Shown here in pieces: positions 16,266 through 24,132 of a DNA stretch of 31,234 nucleotides. The DNA is taken from the NCBI GenBank assembly GCA_964390645.1, contig CAYMLL010000053.1, positions 1-31,234 on the forward strand. Reading direction: 5' to 3'. The stretch is from CAYMLL01 sp964390645 (GTDB lineage Bacteria > Planctomycetota > UBA8108). Positions within the stretch are counted from its first letter, which is position 1, and each line of letters starts with the position of its first letter. The notes beneath the pieces are model-generated. The model did not search any database. It worked only from the letters and a program-made list of their open reading frames with translations, and had not been told where the DNA came from. A program made the translations under genes and the position numbers.

Positions 16266-18917
16266 TCATACGTCCAGATTCCTCACGTCGAGAGCGTTTT
16301 TCTGGATGAAGTTCCGCCGTGGCTCGACATCCGTCCCCATCAGAATCGTGAAGTACTCGTCGGCCTTGTAGGCGTCGTTGATCGTCACCTTCAGCAGTGT
16401 GCGCCGTTCAGGGTCCATCGTGGTCTGATAGAGCTGCTCGGGGTTCATCTCTCCGAGACCCTTGAAGCGCTTGGATTCGAAAAGCCGTTCCGCTCGCTTC
16501 TTGACGGCATCGAGAATGCCGACCAGGTCATAGACCGGATACTCCTTGTCCTCCGAGAAATCCATCATGGCGATCGGCTCGAGAGCCGGACCGCTTCGAC
16601 CCATCTCGCTGTCTCTGGCCGAGGCCTCCGCGAACTTCGATGAACGGTAAACGCGAGGGGAGAAGTGACACCCCGCGATGTCGCGGCACACCTCCGTCAC
16701 CGCCTCGCACTCGAAGATCGTCAGGATAGTCACGTCTGATCGCTCGCGTTTCTCGAACGAGTCATCTTCGTCCGAGATAATGACCTCGCGACCGAGCCTC
16801 TCACCGATCTTCCGCAGGAAACGATCGCGTTCCACATCGCCGAAGAGGTACCGCGTCTCCCGTGGGTCACCCTCGACAGAGGCGTCGATAGCAGGACCAC
16901 TGCCGTTCTCGACCACGGCGAGATAGCTCGGCAAATCGCCGTTCTCTCGCATCGTCTCCAGATATTCCGTCAGCACGATGCCCTTTCTCAGCAGACTCGT
17001 CTCGACTTTCTGGAAGCGTGTGATCGCCGTGCAAAGGTGCCTGATCTCGTCTTCCCCGAGGGTTGAGGGGCCGGATCCGACGGTAATCGTGGCGTTCTTG
17101 GCGCCGGCCTTGACCATCTCGTCCTGGAATTCCTTCTCGTCCTGGACATACTTCGAGACCTTCTTGCCCTTTCGCGGCGCCAGCTCGTAGAGGGGCGGCT
17201 GAGCGATAAAAACCGCCCCGTCGTCGATGAGCTCTCGCATCTGGCGAAAGAAGAACGTCAGGAGCAACGTACGAATGTGTGACCCGTCGACGTCCGCGTC
17301 GGTCATGATGATGATCTTGCCGTAGCGCAACTTCTTGGCGTCGAAATCGTCTTCGCCGATGCCGGTACCAAGTGCCGAGATGATCGTCTGGATCTCCTGA
17401 TGTGCGAGCATCTTGTCGATGCGCGTCTTCTCGACATTGATGATCTTCCCGCGGATCGGCAGAATCGCCTGAAACTCCCTGACACGGCCCTGCTTGGCAG
17501 AGCCGCCGGCCGAATCACCCTCGACGATAAAGAGTTCCGTCGAGTAGGGATCGCGACTCGAGCAGTCCGCCAGCTTGCCAGGAAGGCTGCCGCTTGACAG
17601 CACGGTCTTCCGACGCGCCATGTCGCGGGCCTTGCGTGCGGCTTCTCGCGCGGTGCGGGCATCGGTCGCTTTGCGAACGATCGCCTTGGCAGTCGATGGA
17701 TGTTGCTCCAGGTACTCTCCGAGCTGATCGTTGACGATCTGCTGGACAATTCCGTCGACCTCGGTGTTCGACAGCTTGACTTTTGTCTGACTCTCGAACT
17801 TGGGATCCGGGATCTTGACGCTTACGACTGCGGCCAGCCCCTCGAGGTAGTCGCTGCCGTCCGGAAGGGTGTCCTTCTCCTTGACGACCTTGTTGTTGCG
17901 CGCGTATCTGTTCAGCGTTCGTGTGAGCGCAGACTTGAATCCGGTGAGGTGCGTTCCACCGTGAACGGTATTGATGTTGTTCGCAAACGTGAAGATGCTG
18001 TCGGAGGAGTACTCGCGGTTGTACTGCAGCGCCACCTCGACGCTCGTATTCGACGCCTCGTCGAGCTTCTCGAAGTGGACGATGTCGGGGTGAACCGTGA
18101 CCTTGACGCTGTTGTGGTGGCGAACGAACGCCTTGATTCCTTCCTCGTAGTAGAACTTGTCCGACTTGGAGCTGCGGTCGTCGCTGATCGAGATCCGGAG
18201 TCCCTTGTTGAGGAAGGCCAGCTCGCGCACGCGCTTGGCGAGAGCATCGTACTGGAAATCGACCGTCTCGAAGATCGAGGGATCCGGCAGGAAGCGAAGC
18301 CGCGTGCCGCGGCGGTCCGTGTCCCCGACCACCTCGACCGGTCCGATGGATGCGGCCATTTCGTAGCGCTGTGTGTGATGGGAACCATCTCGCCAGACGT
18401 CGACGTTCAGCCACTTGCTGAGCGCGCAGACGACAGAGACGCCGACACCGTGAAGGCCCCCAGAAACCTTGTAGCTGCTGTGGTCGAATTTGCCTCCGGC
18501 GTGAAGCACCGTCAGGACGACTTCGAGAGCTGATCTTCCGGACTCGTGCTCGCCCGTCGGGATGCCTCGGCCGTTGTCCGTGATCGAGATGCTCCCATCA
18601 GCATGGATGTGAACGTCAATCTTCGTGCAGAAGCCCGCAAGCGCCTCGTCGATGCTGTTGTCGAGAACCTCGTAGACCAGGTGGTGAAGACCGCTGACAT
18701 CCGTGCCCCCGATGTACATGTCGGGGCGCTTGCGCACCGCGTCGAGACCCTCGAGAACGCGAATGTTGTCGGCACCGTACTCCTCGAGACTCGCGTCGCC
18801 TACATTGTGCGGGAGATCGGCCCCGGCGGTATCAGTTACCGGGACTGGGTTCTGCGCAGCATCGTTCGACAAATCGTCGACCATCGAAGCAGCCTCGTTC
18901 TCGGAGCTGTTGACCAC
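16266..18917 (-). CDS. gyrB: DNA gyrase subunit B
   Basis: This is the ATPase subunit of gyrase. It has 883 residues and belongs to the long GyrB type. Residues 1–45 are a non-conserved acidic N-terminal extension before EYGADNIRVLEGLDAVRKRP. GHKL ATPase motifs: Asn87 in EVLDNSIDE, D114NGRGIP and GGLHGVG (153–159). The TOPRIM domain has EGDSAGG (466–472) and DADVDG (540–545). A domain of about 200 residues (roughly 590–805) is inserted before the tail KRFKGLGEMNPEQL. E. coli GyrB has an insert at the same place. The start is GTG, supported by AAGGA seven bases upstream. It follows dciA by 23 nt and precedes gyrA by 7 nt. Confidence 0.98.
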   Translation of the reverse strand: MVNSSENEAASMVDDLSNDAAQNPVPVTDTAGADLPHNVGDASLEEYGADNIRVLEGLDAVRKRPDMYIGGTDVSGLHHLVYEVLDNSIDEALAGFCTKIDVHIHADGSISITDNGRGIPTGEHESGRSALEVVLTVLHAGGKFDHSSYKVSGGLHGVGVSVVCALSKWLNVDVWRDGSHHTQRYEMAASIGPVEVVGDTDRRGTRLRFLPDPSIFETVDFQYDALAKRVRELAFLNKGLRISISDDRSSKSDKFYYEEGIKAFVRHHNSVKVTVHPDIVHFEKLDEASNTSVEVALQYNREYSSDSIFTFANNINTVHGGTHLTGFKSALTRTLNRYARNNKVVKEKDTLPDGSDYLEGLAAVVSVKIPDPKFESQTKVKLSNTEVDGIVQQIVNDQLGEYLEQHPSTAKAIVRKATDARTAREAARKARDMARRKTVLSSGSLPGKLADCSSRDPYSTELFIVEGDSAGGSAKQGRVREFQAILPIRGKIINVEKTRIDKMLAHQEIQTIISALGTGIGEDDFDAKKLRYGKIIIMTDADVDGSHIRTLLLTFFFRQMRELIDDGAVFIAQPPLYELAPRKGKKVSKYVQDEKEFQDEMVKAGAKNATITVGSGPSTLGEDEIRHLCTAITRFQKVETSLLRKGIVLTEYLETMRENGDLPSYLAVVENGSGPAIDASVEGDPRETRYLFGDVERDRFLRKIGERLGREVIISDEDDSFEKRERSDVTILTIFECEAVTEVCRDIAGCHFSPRVYRSSKFAEASARDSEMGRSGPALEPIAMMDFSEDKEYPVYDLVGILDAVKKRAERLFESKRFKGLGEMNPEQLYQTTMDPERRTLLKVTINDAYKADEYFTILMGTDVEPRRNFIQKNALDVRNLDV

Positions 18918-18940
18918 GTCGATTCCTTCTTCAGACAGAT

Positions 18941-19276
18941 TTATCCATCAGTATCGAAAGTCCCCGCACGAAAGCGGATATCGCTCAGGTTGGGGAAGCC
19001 CTCCAGTCGCCGCAGCTTGTCGAGTAGCTCCCGACGGTAGTACGTGGAAAGCTCGTGGAGCAGGGGCGCCGAGTCGACTTCGACGGTCAGCAAGCCGCCT
19101 GCGCAATCCACCACCCGCGTCCGTTCGGACATCGCCTCCCCTACCACTTCTTTCCACTTTCCGAACACGCTGTCCCGATCCACCCGCTGGCGGACACGGT
19201 TCGCCCTCATCCAGCGTTCGAGGATCTTCTCGATCGGTTCGAGCCCCTTGCTCTTGTCTCTTCTCGATCGCCTCAA
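18941..19276 (-). CDS. dciA: DciA-like DUF721 protein, candidate replicative helicase loader
   Basis: The protein has 111 residues and starts at a TTG that overlaps the dnaN stop codon (TTGA). It shows the DUF721/DciA pattern: a basic N-terminus, then ILERWMRANRVRQRVDRDSV, FGKWKEVVGEAMSERTRVVDC, a GLLTVEVDSAPLLHELSTYY strand–helix unit, and ELLDKLRR. DciA is the helicase operator found in most bacteria that lack phage-derived DnaC or DnaI, where it helps load DnaB. The position between dnaN and gyrB fits this role and is common for the family. The identification rests on pattern and neighbourhood. Confidence 0.85.
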   Translation of the reverse strand: MRRSRRDKSKGLEPIEKILERWMRANRVRQRVDRDSVFGKWKEVVGEAMSERTRVVDCAGGLLTVEVDSAPLLHELSTYYRRELLDKLRRLEGFPNLSDIRFRAGTFDTDG

Positions 19277-20394
19277 CCTACAACCAGAGGCATCAGGAAG
19301 TGACGGTAGTCGTGGCCGCCGCGAATGGCGCCGGGCTTGTCGGGACCGTAGAACTCCATGCGCACTTCCTCGTCGGTGACCATGCGCAAGGCATCCATGA
19401 AGAAAACCGGATTGAAACGGATCTGGAAGGCATCACCTCGAACGTCCGCCGGGATCCGGATGTGTGAGTTGCCGATATCGCTGGCACCCGAGTTGAGCTC
19501 GATCGAATCCTCGGCAAAGCGAAAGTCGATCGTCGCCGTTTCCTTGTCCGTAACGAGCGAGGCGCTCTTCACCGCCTGCAGCACCTCGGTACGAGGGGCC
19601 TTCACCCAGGTCTTCACGTCGCTCGGAATGACGCTCTGATACTCCGGGAAGGTTCCTTCCACCAGTTTCGCCAGCAGCACTCCGTGCTCGAAAGCGATCT
19701 GCACCTCGGACTCCTGGAGTGAAAACCGTACCGTATCCGATCCCTGAGCCAGAACGCGACAGAGAGCGTCCACCGCCCGGTTAGGGACGATTGCGGAGAT
19801 GCAGACGCCCTTCGGGTTATCGACGGCCGTCGAGTCATGGGTCAGCCGCTTGCCGTCGGTCGCTGTCATCTGGAGCCTGTCGTTCTCGATCTCGAGGAAG
19901 ACCCCTGTAAGTTGATAACGACTCTCGTCACGCGCGGCGGCGATGCCGACGCGTCGGAACATCTCCGCGACCTTTTCGCGCTCCAGAGAGAACGACGCCT
20001 CGAAAGCGAAGTCCTGAATCTCGGGAAACTGCTCCGGATCGTCACCGAGAAGCCGGAACTCGTAACTCCCGGCCTTGACGTCGACACTGCACCCGGAGCC
20101 GCCCGAACCATCCCCGCCCGTCTCCAGCGTCACCGACTGCCCGGGAAGCTCTCGCAGCAGCGAGATCAAACGGGAAGCCGGCAGCACGACCTTGCCCGGC
20201 GCTTCGACCTCATGCCGATCGATCCTGAGGTGCGCCGAGATATCGAGATCCGTGACGTCCAGGCTCAGCTCCGTCGGCGACGCGGTCAGCAGACAGCACT
20301 GCAGAATCGGCTTTGTCGTCGCGACGGCGGATACCACCCCCGAGACGCTCTGTAGACGATCGCGTAGCTCGTTCAGATCACACCGAATCTTCAT
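19273..20394 (-). CDS. dnaN: DNA polymerase III sliding clamp (beta subunit)
   Basis: A ring-shaped processivity clamp for DNA polymerase III, 373 residues, the usual length for three tandem clamp domains. It begins MKIRCDLNELRDRLQSV. Characteristic segments are VVLPASRLISLLRELPG in domain I, ATDGKRLTHDS (domain II; the typical ATDG-x-R-L), and the conserved ending YRHFLMPLVVG (family: Y-x-x-x-(V/L)-M-P-(M/V)). An insertion, GGDGSGGSG, near residues 93–101 is an exposed loop. The stop overlaps the dciA start. No strong Shine-Dalgarno is visible before the ATG, unlike gyrA or gyrB. Confidence 0.97.
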   Translation of the reverse strand: MKIRCDLNELRDRLQSVSGVVSAVATTKPILQCCLLTASPTELSLDVTDLDISAHLRIDRHEVEAPGKVVLPASRLISLLRELPGQSVTLETGGDGSGGSGCSVDVKAGSYEFRLLGDDPEQFPEIQDFAFEASFSLEREKVAEMFRRVGIAAARDESRYQLTGVFLEIENDRLQMTATDGKRLTHDSTAVDNPKGVCISAIVPNRAVDALCRVLAQGSDTVRFSLQESEVQIAFEHGVLLAKLVEGTFPEYQSVIPSDVKTWVKAPRTEVLQAVKSASLVTDKETATIDFRFAEDSIELNSGASDIGNSHIRIPADVRGDAFQIRFNPVFFMDALRMVTDEEVRMEFYGPDKPGAIRGGHDYRHFLMPLVVG

Positions 20395-20423
20395 GTCGAA
20401 CCCCGTTCGTGATGGCCTCTACC

Positions 20424-20491
20424 TGACCCGCCGGCCCCAGTGACCCGCCGGCCCCAGTGACCCACCGGCCCCAGTGACCCACCGACCTCCA
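20424..20491. repeat. Tandem repeat of a 17-bp unit between dnaN and the upstream membrane-protein gene
   Basis: Three near-identical copies of TGACCCGCCGGCCCCAG (20424–20440, 20441–20457, 20458–20474; the third has one change) are followed by a decayed fourth copy to 20491. They fill most of the 110-nt gap ahead of dnaN on its leader side. Each unit is GC-rich. They could be a protein-binding array, a slippage product, or part of the dnaN mRNA leader. Confidence 0.85.
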
Positions 20492-20504
20492 TCATCTGCC
20501 GATC

Positions 20505-20972
20505 TCATTCGTCGGCCGGCTTTCCGGTACCGCGTGTCCGGGCTCTTGACCACGTTATCCATGACAGCGACCCGAGCAGTACGACCCAGAGTCCTGCCGG
20601 CGTCAGCACCGAGGCCAACGGCCGGGACCCATCGGCACTTTCCGGTGTCACCGTGGCGACGATCGCAGAGACGACCCACGATCCTGCCCATGCCATCGCC
20701 GCCACATCCCAGTGTCCGCGGTCCAGGGCCGCCCAACCGACGACCGCTGCCCAGGAGACGGCGAGGATGTGTGCCGGAGCGACCGGCGACTGCAACCAGG
20801 AGAGGTCGAGACGGCTGGTAGCGCCTGCAACCACGACTCCACCGCAAAGCAACACGATCGCCAGCGCACGAACCACGATAACCCTTCGGGAGGACCCATC
20901 CCGCGAATACGACGAGCGCTCCGCGGAGAGTGAGTTGGCTGCGTTCTGGAAAACTCGACGAGAGCGCCTCAC
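20505..20972 (-). CDS. Small membrane protein with four predicted helices
   Basis: A 155-residue protein of unknown function, located between dnaA and dnaN. It starts at a GTG with a strong AGGGAGG site eight bases upstream. A basic N-terminus (MRRSRRVF…) precedes four hydrophobic segments near residues 31–49, 67–83, 88–106 and 120–141, of the type VVRALAIVLLCGGVVVAG and LTPAGLWVVLLGSLSWITW. No motif indicates transport or catalysis. The predicted promoter at 21058–21085 would transcribe this gene first and then dnaN, so it may serve mainly as the leading gene of that operon. Confidence 0.75.
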   Translation of the reverse strand: MRRSRRVFQNAANSLSAERSSYSRDGSSRRVIVVRALAIVLLCGGVVVAGATSRLDLSWLQSPVAPAHILAVSWAAVVGWAALDRGHWDVAAMAWAGSWVVSAIVATVTPESADGSRPLASVLTPAGLWVVLLGSLSWITWSRARTRGTGKPADE

Positions 20973-21057
20973 AAAGCCCTCCCTTGGTGACCTAAAACGT
21001 ATCAGGGAATCGTTTTACTGAAATCTCGGGGAGAGTTCTCCGGAGCCCGAAACCAGT

Positions 21058-21085
21058 ATTATAGGAAACTCGACACGAAAGGCAA
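21058..21085 (-). promoter_or_regulatory. Sigma-70-type promoter for the membrane protein–dnaN operon
   Basis: On the minus strand TTGCCT (21085–21080), a 16-nt spacer and a perfect TATAAT (21063–21058) predict a start near 21051, about 80 nt before the GTG at 20972. Confidence 0.55.
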
Positions 21086-21344
21086 CCAAAAATCCCCATT
21101 GCAAGATATTGTTCAGAAATGACTTAGGACAATTCCCCGGGTTCGAGAAAGGAATCCTTCAATCGCTGTAAGTTGTTTTTATTTATATACTTACGACGGT
21201 CTTCTCGCGGGGGTCTTTCCGGGTCGTCTTCTGAATGACGTAAGTTACTATTGATACATATAGTTAGGGTGTTTGTCCGAGAGTTCTGGTGAGTGATCGA
21301 TAGTCCTGGGGTGGGAGACGACGACCATCAACGGCTCTGCCGTC

Positions 21345-21381
21345 GGAGATGTCTTCTCTTTCAATCAAGATATACATCTCC
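21345..21381. repeat. Inverted repeat GGAGATGT/ACATCTCC
   Basis: A perfect 8-bp inverted repeat (21345–21352 and 21374–21381) encloses a 21-nt T/A-rich loop in the dnaA–dnaN gap. The half-site CATCTCC appears once more at 21392–21398. Confidence 0.6.
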
Positions 21382-21499
21382 CATCCAAGTCCATCTCCGC
21401 GGGGAAAAGCTCGGGGAGCTCGCTGGCGGTGCTCGTAAAGGCAACCTGGTCATGGGTTTCGAGCCTGTGAAAGAGATCGATGCAGCGGTGGGAGAAGAC

Positions 21500-21620
21500 G
21501 GTGGAATTCAGACTCTCGGGGGAGAGATTGTTGAACAGGACCGGATCCGGGCGACAAATACCCCAGTTTCTCCTCCGGCTCTCCTGAGAAATCCCACTAT
21601 CTGCGCAGCTGAATTCCACC
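21500..21620. repeat. 12-bp perfect inverted repeat enclosing 97 nt
   Basis: GGTGGAATTCAG (21500–21511) is the exact reverse complement of CTGAATTCCACC (21609–21620). With one bulged base the pairing extends to ACGGTGG…/…CCACCCGT. Inside lies a small perfect hairpin, CTCTC-GGGG-GAGAG (21513–21526). The whole could fold as a closed multi-stem element in DNA or RNA on either strand. Confidence 0.7.
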
Positions 21621-21698
21621 CGTGACGACTTCGAGGTGAGGGGCCGTCGCGCCCGCTTGCCACGAGGCGTCGGGAGTCAGGATCGGGGAGGTGCCGAT

Positions 21699-22943
21699 TC
21701 AATCCTGCGAACGACTGCCGAGATACGAACGCAGCAGGTCGAGCTCAGCGAGGAACTCCGGATCCCGCGAGTGGACGCGTTCCACACAGCGGAGCGCGTA
21801 GAGAACCGTGGTATGGTCCCGGCCGCCGAAACGGGCACCGATCTGTGCCAGCGACAGCGGCGTGAGCTCTCGGGTCAGGAACATCCCCACCTGTCGCGCT
21901 CGCACGATCGTGCGTACCTTGATCGGCGACAGGACATCCTTCAGCGGTACCTTGTAGAAGTCGACCACCGCGTCGATGATCACCTCGGGCGTGATCGCCT
22001 TCGGCACCCCGCCGCTGGTGGAAGGCAGGAAGTCGTTCAGGGCCATGCGGGCGAGATCGAGCGTCAGCGCCGACCCCGGACGGTCATCATCCACCGGGAC
22101 GCCACCTCTGGTGTCGATGGCGAGCGGTCCGTGGACGTGGGCGACGTTGATGAGGCTGGTGAGCGCCCCGTCGAGTTCGCGCAGGCTTCCTGTCACGTGG
22201 CGTGCGAGGAATGTGGCTGTCGCCTCGGGAAGCTCGAAGCCCTTCTCCCGGGCCATGGCAGTCACCACCGCGATCCGGGTGTCCAGGCTCGGTGGGTGAA
22301 TCGGCGCCTCGAGCCCGCCGCGCAGCAGCGCGAGCAGGCGGCTGGAGAGCTTCTCCAGCTCGGTCGGCTTGCGGTCACAGGACAGAACGACCTGACGATC
22401 GTTCGCTACCAGCGTGCTGGCAATTTCCAGGAAAGCGTCCTGCGTACGCCTTTTTCCGGCGATGAACTGCAGATTGTCCAAGATCAGCACGTCGACATCA
22501 CAGAGCTGATCGAGGAAGTCCTGGAGCTCGTGGCTCTGCGTCGCTGCGATGTAGCGATTCGTGAACGACTCGCCGGTCGTGTAATTGACTCTCAGGTGCG
22601 ATGGGCTCGCGAAGTGGTGCGCGAGCCCCTGTAGCAGGTGAGTCTTGCCGATTCCGGGAGGACCCTGAACGCAGATCGGGTTGTACGTTCTTCCCGGGTG
22701 GTCGGCGGCTGCAAGGATGGCCGCGTGGGCCACTCGAGAGCCGGTTCCAACGACGAAATTCGCCAGGGTCTTCGATCCCGAGAGGCTCTCCGGACTGTCC
22801 GACAATCGCCCGATTCTGCCCGTTGTCGGGGTGTTCGTCCCTTTCGTATCGCGAGCGACCTTCGAGAGACTCGCTGGATCTACGACCGCCGTGCGTTCGT
22901 GGATCCGGGCCGATTCCCCGCCCCGAACAGTATGGTTCGACAT
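21699..22943 (-). CDS. dnaA: Chromosomal replication initiator DnaA, with an atypical ATPase site
   Basis: DnaA opens oriC and recruits the helicase. From the ATG at 22943 (AAGGGA site six bases upstream; a GTG at 22958 is an alternative) it has 414 residues. The AAA+ core starts near residue 58: Walker A GPPGIGKT (94–101) and Walker B LILDNLQF (153–160). The C-terminal DNA-binding domain has the signature GGRDHTTV (373–380) and a basic segment near 342–352. Compared by eye with E. coli and B. subtilis DnaA, the second Walker B acid is Asn157, the arginine-finger position (SRF) is Leu206 and the sensor II Arg (GALNR) is Ser263. Only about 57 residues precede the core, too few for a normal domain I. 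It is still adjacent to dnaN and is probably the main initiator. Confidence 0.95.
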   Translation of the reverse strand: MSNHTVRGGESARIHERTAVVDPASLSKVARDTKGTNTPTTGRIGRLSDSPESLSGSKTLANFVVGTGSRVAHAAILAAADHPGRTYNPICVQGPPGIGKTHLLQGLAHHFASPSHLRVNYTTGESFTNRYIAATQSHELQDFLDQLCDVDVLILDNLQFIAGKRRTQDAFLEIASTLVANDRQVVLSCDRKPTELEKLSSRLLALLRGGLEAPIHPPSLDTRIAVVTAMAREKGFELPEATATFLARHVTGSLRELDGALTSLINVAHVHGPLAIDTRGGVPVDDDRPGSALTLDLARMALNDFLPSTSGGVPKAITPEVIIDAVVDFYKVPLKDVLSPIKVRTIVRARQVGMFLTRELTPLSLAQIGARFGGRDHTTVLYALRCVERVHSRDPEFLAELDLLRSYLGSRSQD

Positions 22944-23232
22944 TCTCTTTCCCTTCACCTCGAAATCGATCTACGAGCGCGCGTGTCCACCACTCCACCG
23001 CCCACCCGGGACCGGGAACTCGAGTGGAGATCCCGTGCGACCGGGACGGTCGGTGACGGAGCGAAGAATCTCTGGCTCGTCAGGGCGCAAAGCGCAACAC
23101 GGAACCACACGCCGCAGCTGCTCGAAATCGACCAGCTGTGGCGCCGTGCGATCTGCAGTATCCACCGAAGACCGAGTCCTCGAGGATCTTTCCAACCACC
23201 AGCTCCAGAAGAGTCGGGAAGTACCGCCGTGG

Positions 23233-23262
23233 ATCGTATCAGACCTCGAGATGTACGGTCAA
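23233..23262 (-). promoter_or_regulatory. Promoter of dnaA
   Basis: On the minus strand TTGACC (23262–23257), an 18-nt spacer and TACGAT (23238–23233) predict a start near 23226. The TACGAT box equals the one before the pseudokinase gene. Confidence 0.5.
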
Positions 23263-23315
23263 CCCGAATCGTTCTGACGTCGAACGTTGTTCACGACCGG
23301 GAGTCTCGCCCCTGC

Positions 23316-23343
23316 TTGCAAAGGGCAGGCATTCGACTACAAT
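23316..23343 (+). promoter_or_regulatory. Promoter of tRNA-Ser
   Basis: TTGCAA (23316–23321), a 16-nt spacer and TACAAT (23338–23343) predict a start near 23350, about 56 nt before the tRNA 5' end. Confidence 0.6.
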
Positions 23344-23405
23344 CACGAGCCGCGTTTTCCGTCGGTACCAGGTGCGTACACCAGCGCAGAGGTGGCCGTT
23401 CCTTC

Positions 23406-23500
23406 GCGGAGAGGTGGCTGAGTGGCCGAAAGCGGCAGATTGCTAATCTGTTGTGCCTAAATTACTGGTACCCGGGGTTCGAATCCCCGCCTCTCCGCCA
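23406..23500 (+). tRNA. tRNA-Ser (anticodon GCU)
   Basis: The acceptor stem GGAGAGG (23406–23412) pairs with CCTCTCC (23490–23496). The anticodon arm is GCAGA-TTGCTAA-TCTGT with anticodon GCT at 23440–23442, reading AGC/AGU. A long variable arm typical of Ser tRNAs follows, then a T-arm containing GGTTCGAATCC. The discriminator is G and CCA is encoded (23498–23500). Confidence 0.97.
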
Positions 23501-23605
23501 GCTTGACCTTCTTGTCGGAGGTCGCTCACGGGACTGATCTTCCCGGGATCGTGGTGCTGTGCTGGGGATTGCCGTTGGCGTGCTGGGTGGGGATCGGAGT
23601 GCCGT

Positions 23606-24094
23606 TCAGGCGTTCTTCCCGGGCAGGGCGACGCCGAGGATCTCGGCCTCGAACGCGATCTTGCCCTCGAGGACGCCCTGCGTCCGGAAGAGGGAGCGTC
23701 GCGGCGTGATCGTCTGCGGACGGGCGATCAGCACGAGGCGATCACCCGGAACGGCCATCCGTCGGAACCGTACCCTGTCGGCGCCGCCGAAGCCGTAGAG
23801 GGCGTCGGCCCCGAAGTGGCGGAGCGTGTAGAAGGTGCAGAGCTGAGCTGCCGCCTCGAGCATCAGCACGCCGGGAAAGATCGGCCGGCCGGGCATGTGG
23901 CCGCGCGTCCAGAACTCGTCTTCCCGCAACTCGCGTACCGAGACGATGATCTCTTCCTCGTCGTCGAGGTGGGTAACAGATCCGAGCTGGGCAAACTCGT
24001 GCCGTTGCGGGTTCGTGGCCTCGACGTCCTCGAGGGAGAACTGGGTGCGGCCGAGATCGAGCGAGTCGAGGTCGTAGAGCAGCTTCTTGGGCAT
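23606..24094 (-). CDS. fabZ: FabZ-like 3-hydroxyacyl-ACP dehydratase
   Basis: This hotdog-fold enzyme family dehydrates beta-hydroxyacyl-ACP in fatty acid elongation. The conserved active-site segment is HMPGRPIFPGVLMLEAAAQ with catalytic His66 and Glu80, matching E. coli FabZ HFPGKPIFPGVLILEAMAQ. From the ATG at 24094 (MPKKLLYDLDSL) it has 162 residues, a little over the usual 150. An in-frame GTG at 24142 would add 16 unconserved residues and lies before the predicted transcription start, so I prefer the shorter form. The central YGFGGADRVRFRRMAVPGDRLVL segment fits the hotdog strand. It stands alone, away from other fab genes and against the local plus-strand trend. A related hotdog function, such as membrane lipid or hydroxyacyl modification, cannot be excluded. 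Confidence 0.85.
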   Translation of the reverse strand: MPKKLLYDLDSLDLGRTQFSLEDVEATNPQRHEFAQLGSVTHLDDEEEIIVSVRELREDEFWTRGHMPGRPIFPGVLMLEAAAQLCTFYTLRHFGADALYGFGGADRVRFRRMAVPGDRLVLIARPQTITPRRSLFRTQGVLEGKIAFEAEILGVALPGKNA

Positions 24095-24132
24095 GTCAGG
24101 ATGCGTTCGGTCACCGGTCCATCGGAAGGCGG

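Larger units (their letters stand above)
20973..21698. other. Candidate replication origin (oriC) region between dnaA and dnaN
   Basis: This is a 726-nt region without a convincing gene, downstream of dnaA and upstream of the dnaN operon, a common oriC position. Part of it, about 21050–21275, is distinctly AT-rich compared with its surroundings, with an A/T core at 21174–21190 that could melt. Inverted GTAAGT/ACTTAC (21168–21173 and 21189–21194) brackets this core, and GTAAGTTACT recurs at 21240. Three sites resemble the high-GC DnaA box TTGTCCACA: TTGTTCAGA (21109–21117, +), TTGTCCTAA (21124–21132, -) and TTGTCCGAG (21273–21281, +). None is perfect. Further inverted repeats are listed separately. 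Confidence 0.55.
22944..23405. other. dnaA leader and intergenic region
   Basis: This 462-nt region lies between the dnaA start and tRNA-Ser and holds two divergent promoters. I see no gene in it; its reading frames are shadows. The predicted dnaA transcript would have a leader of roughly 280 nt. One weak DnaA-box-like site, TTGTTCACG, lies at 23287–23295. Strand bias also switches here: most genes to the left read leftwards and most to the right read rightwards, so the origin could lie here instead of in the dnaA–dnaN gap. Confidence 0.5.

Noticed and set aside
20424..20491. CRISPR array
   Set aside because: Units are contiguous 17-bp copies without spacers, and no cas genes are nearby.
21293..21625. 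Small ORFs on both strands (110 and 84 codons) in the dnaA–dnaN gap
   Set aside because: Neither shows a recognisable domain or a clear ribosome site, both cross the inverted repeats, and the plus one runs against all neighbouring genes. Not excluded, but not supported.
23501..23605. SRP-like or other small RNA downstream of tRNA-Ser
   Set aside because: GTGCTGTGCTGG looked suggestive, but the conserved SRP tetraloop/domain IV sequence is absent.
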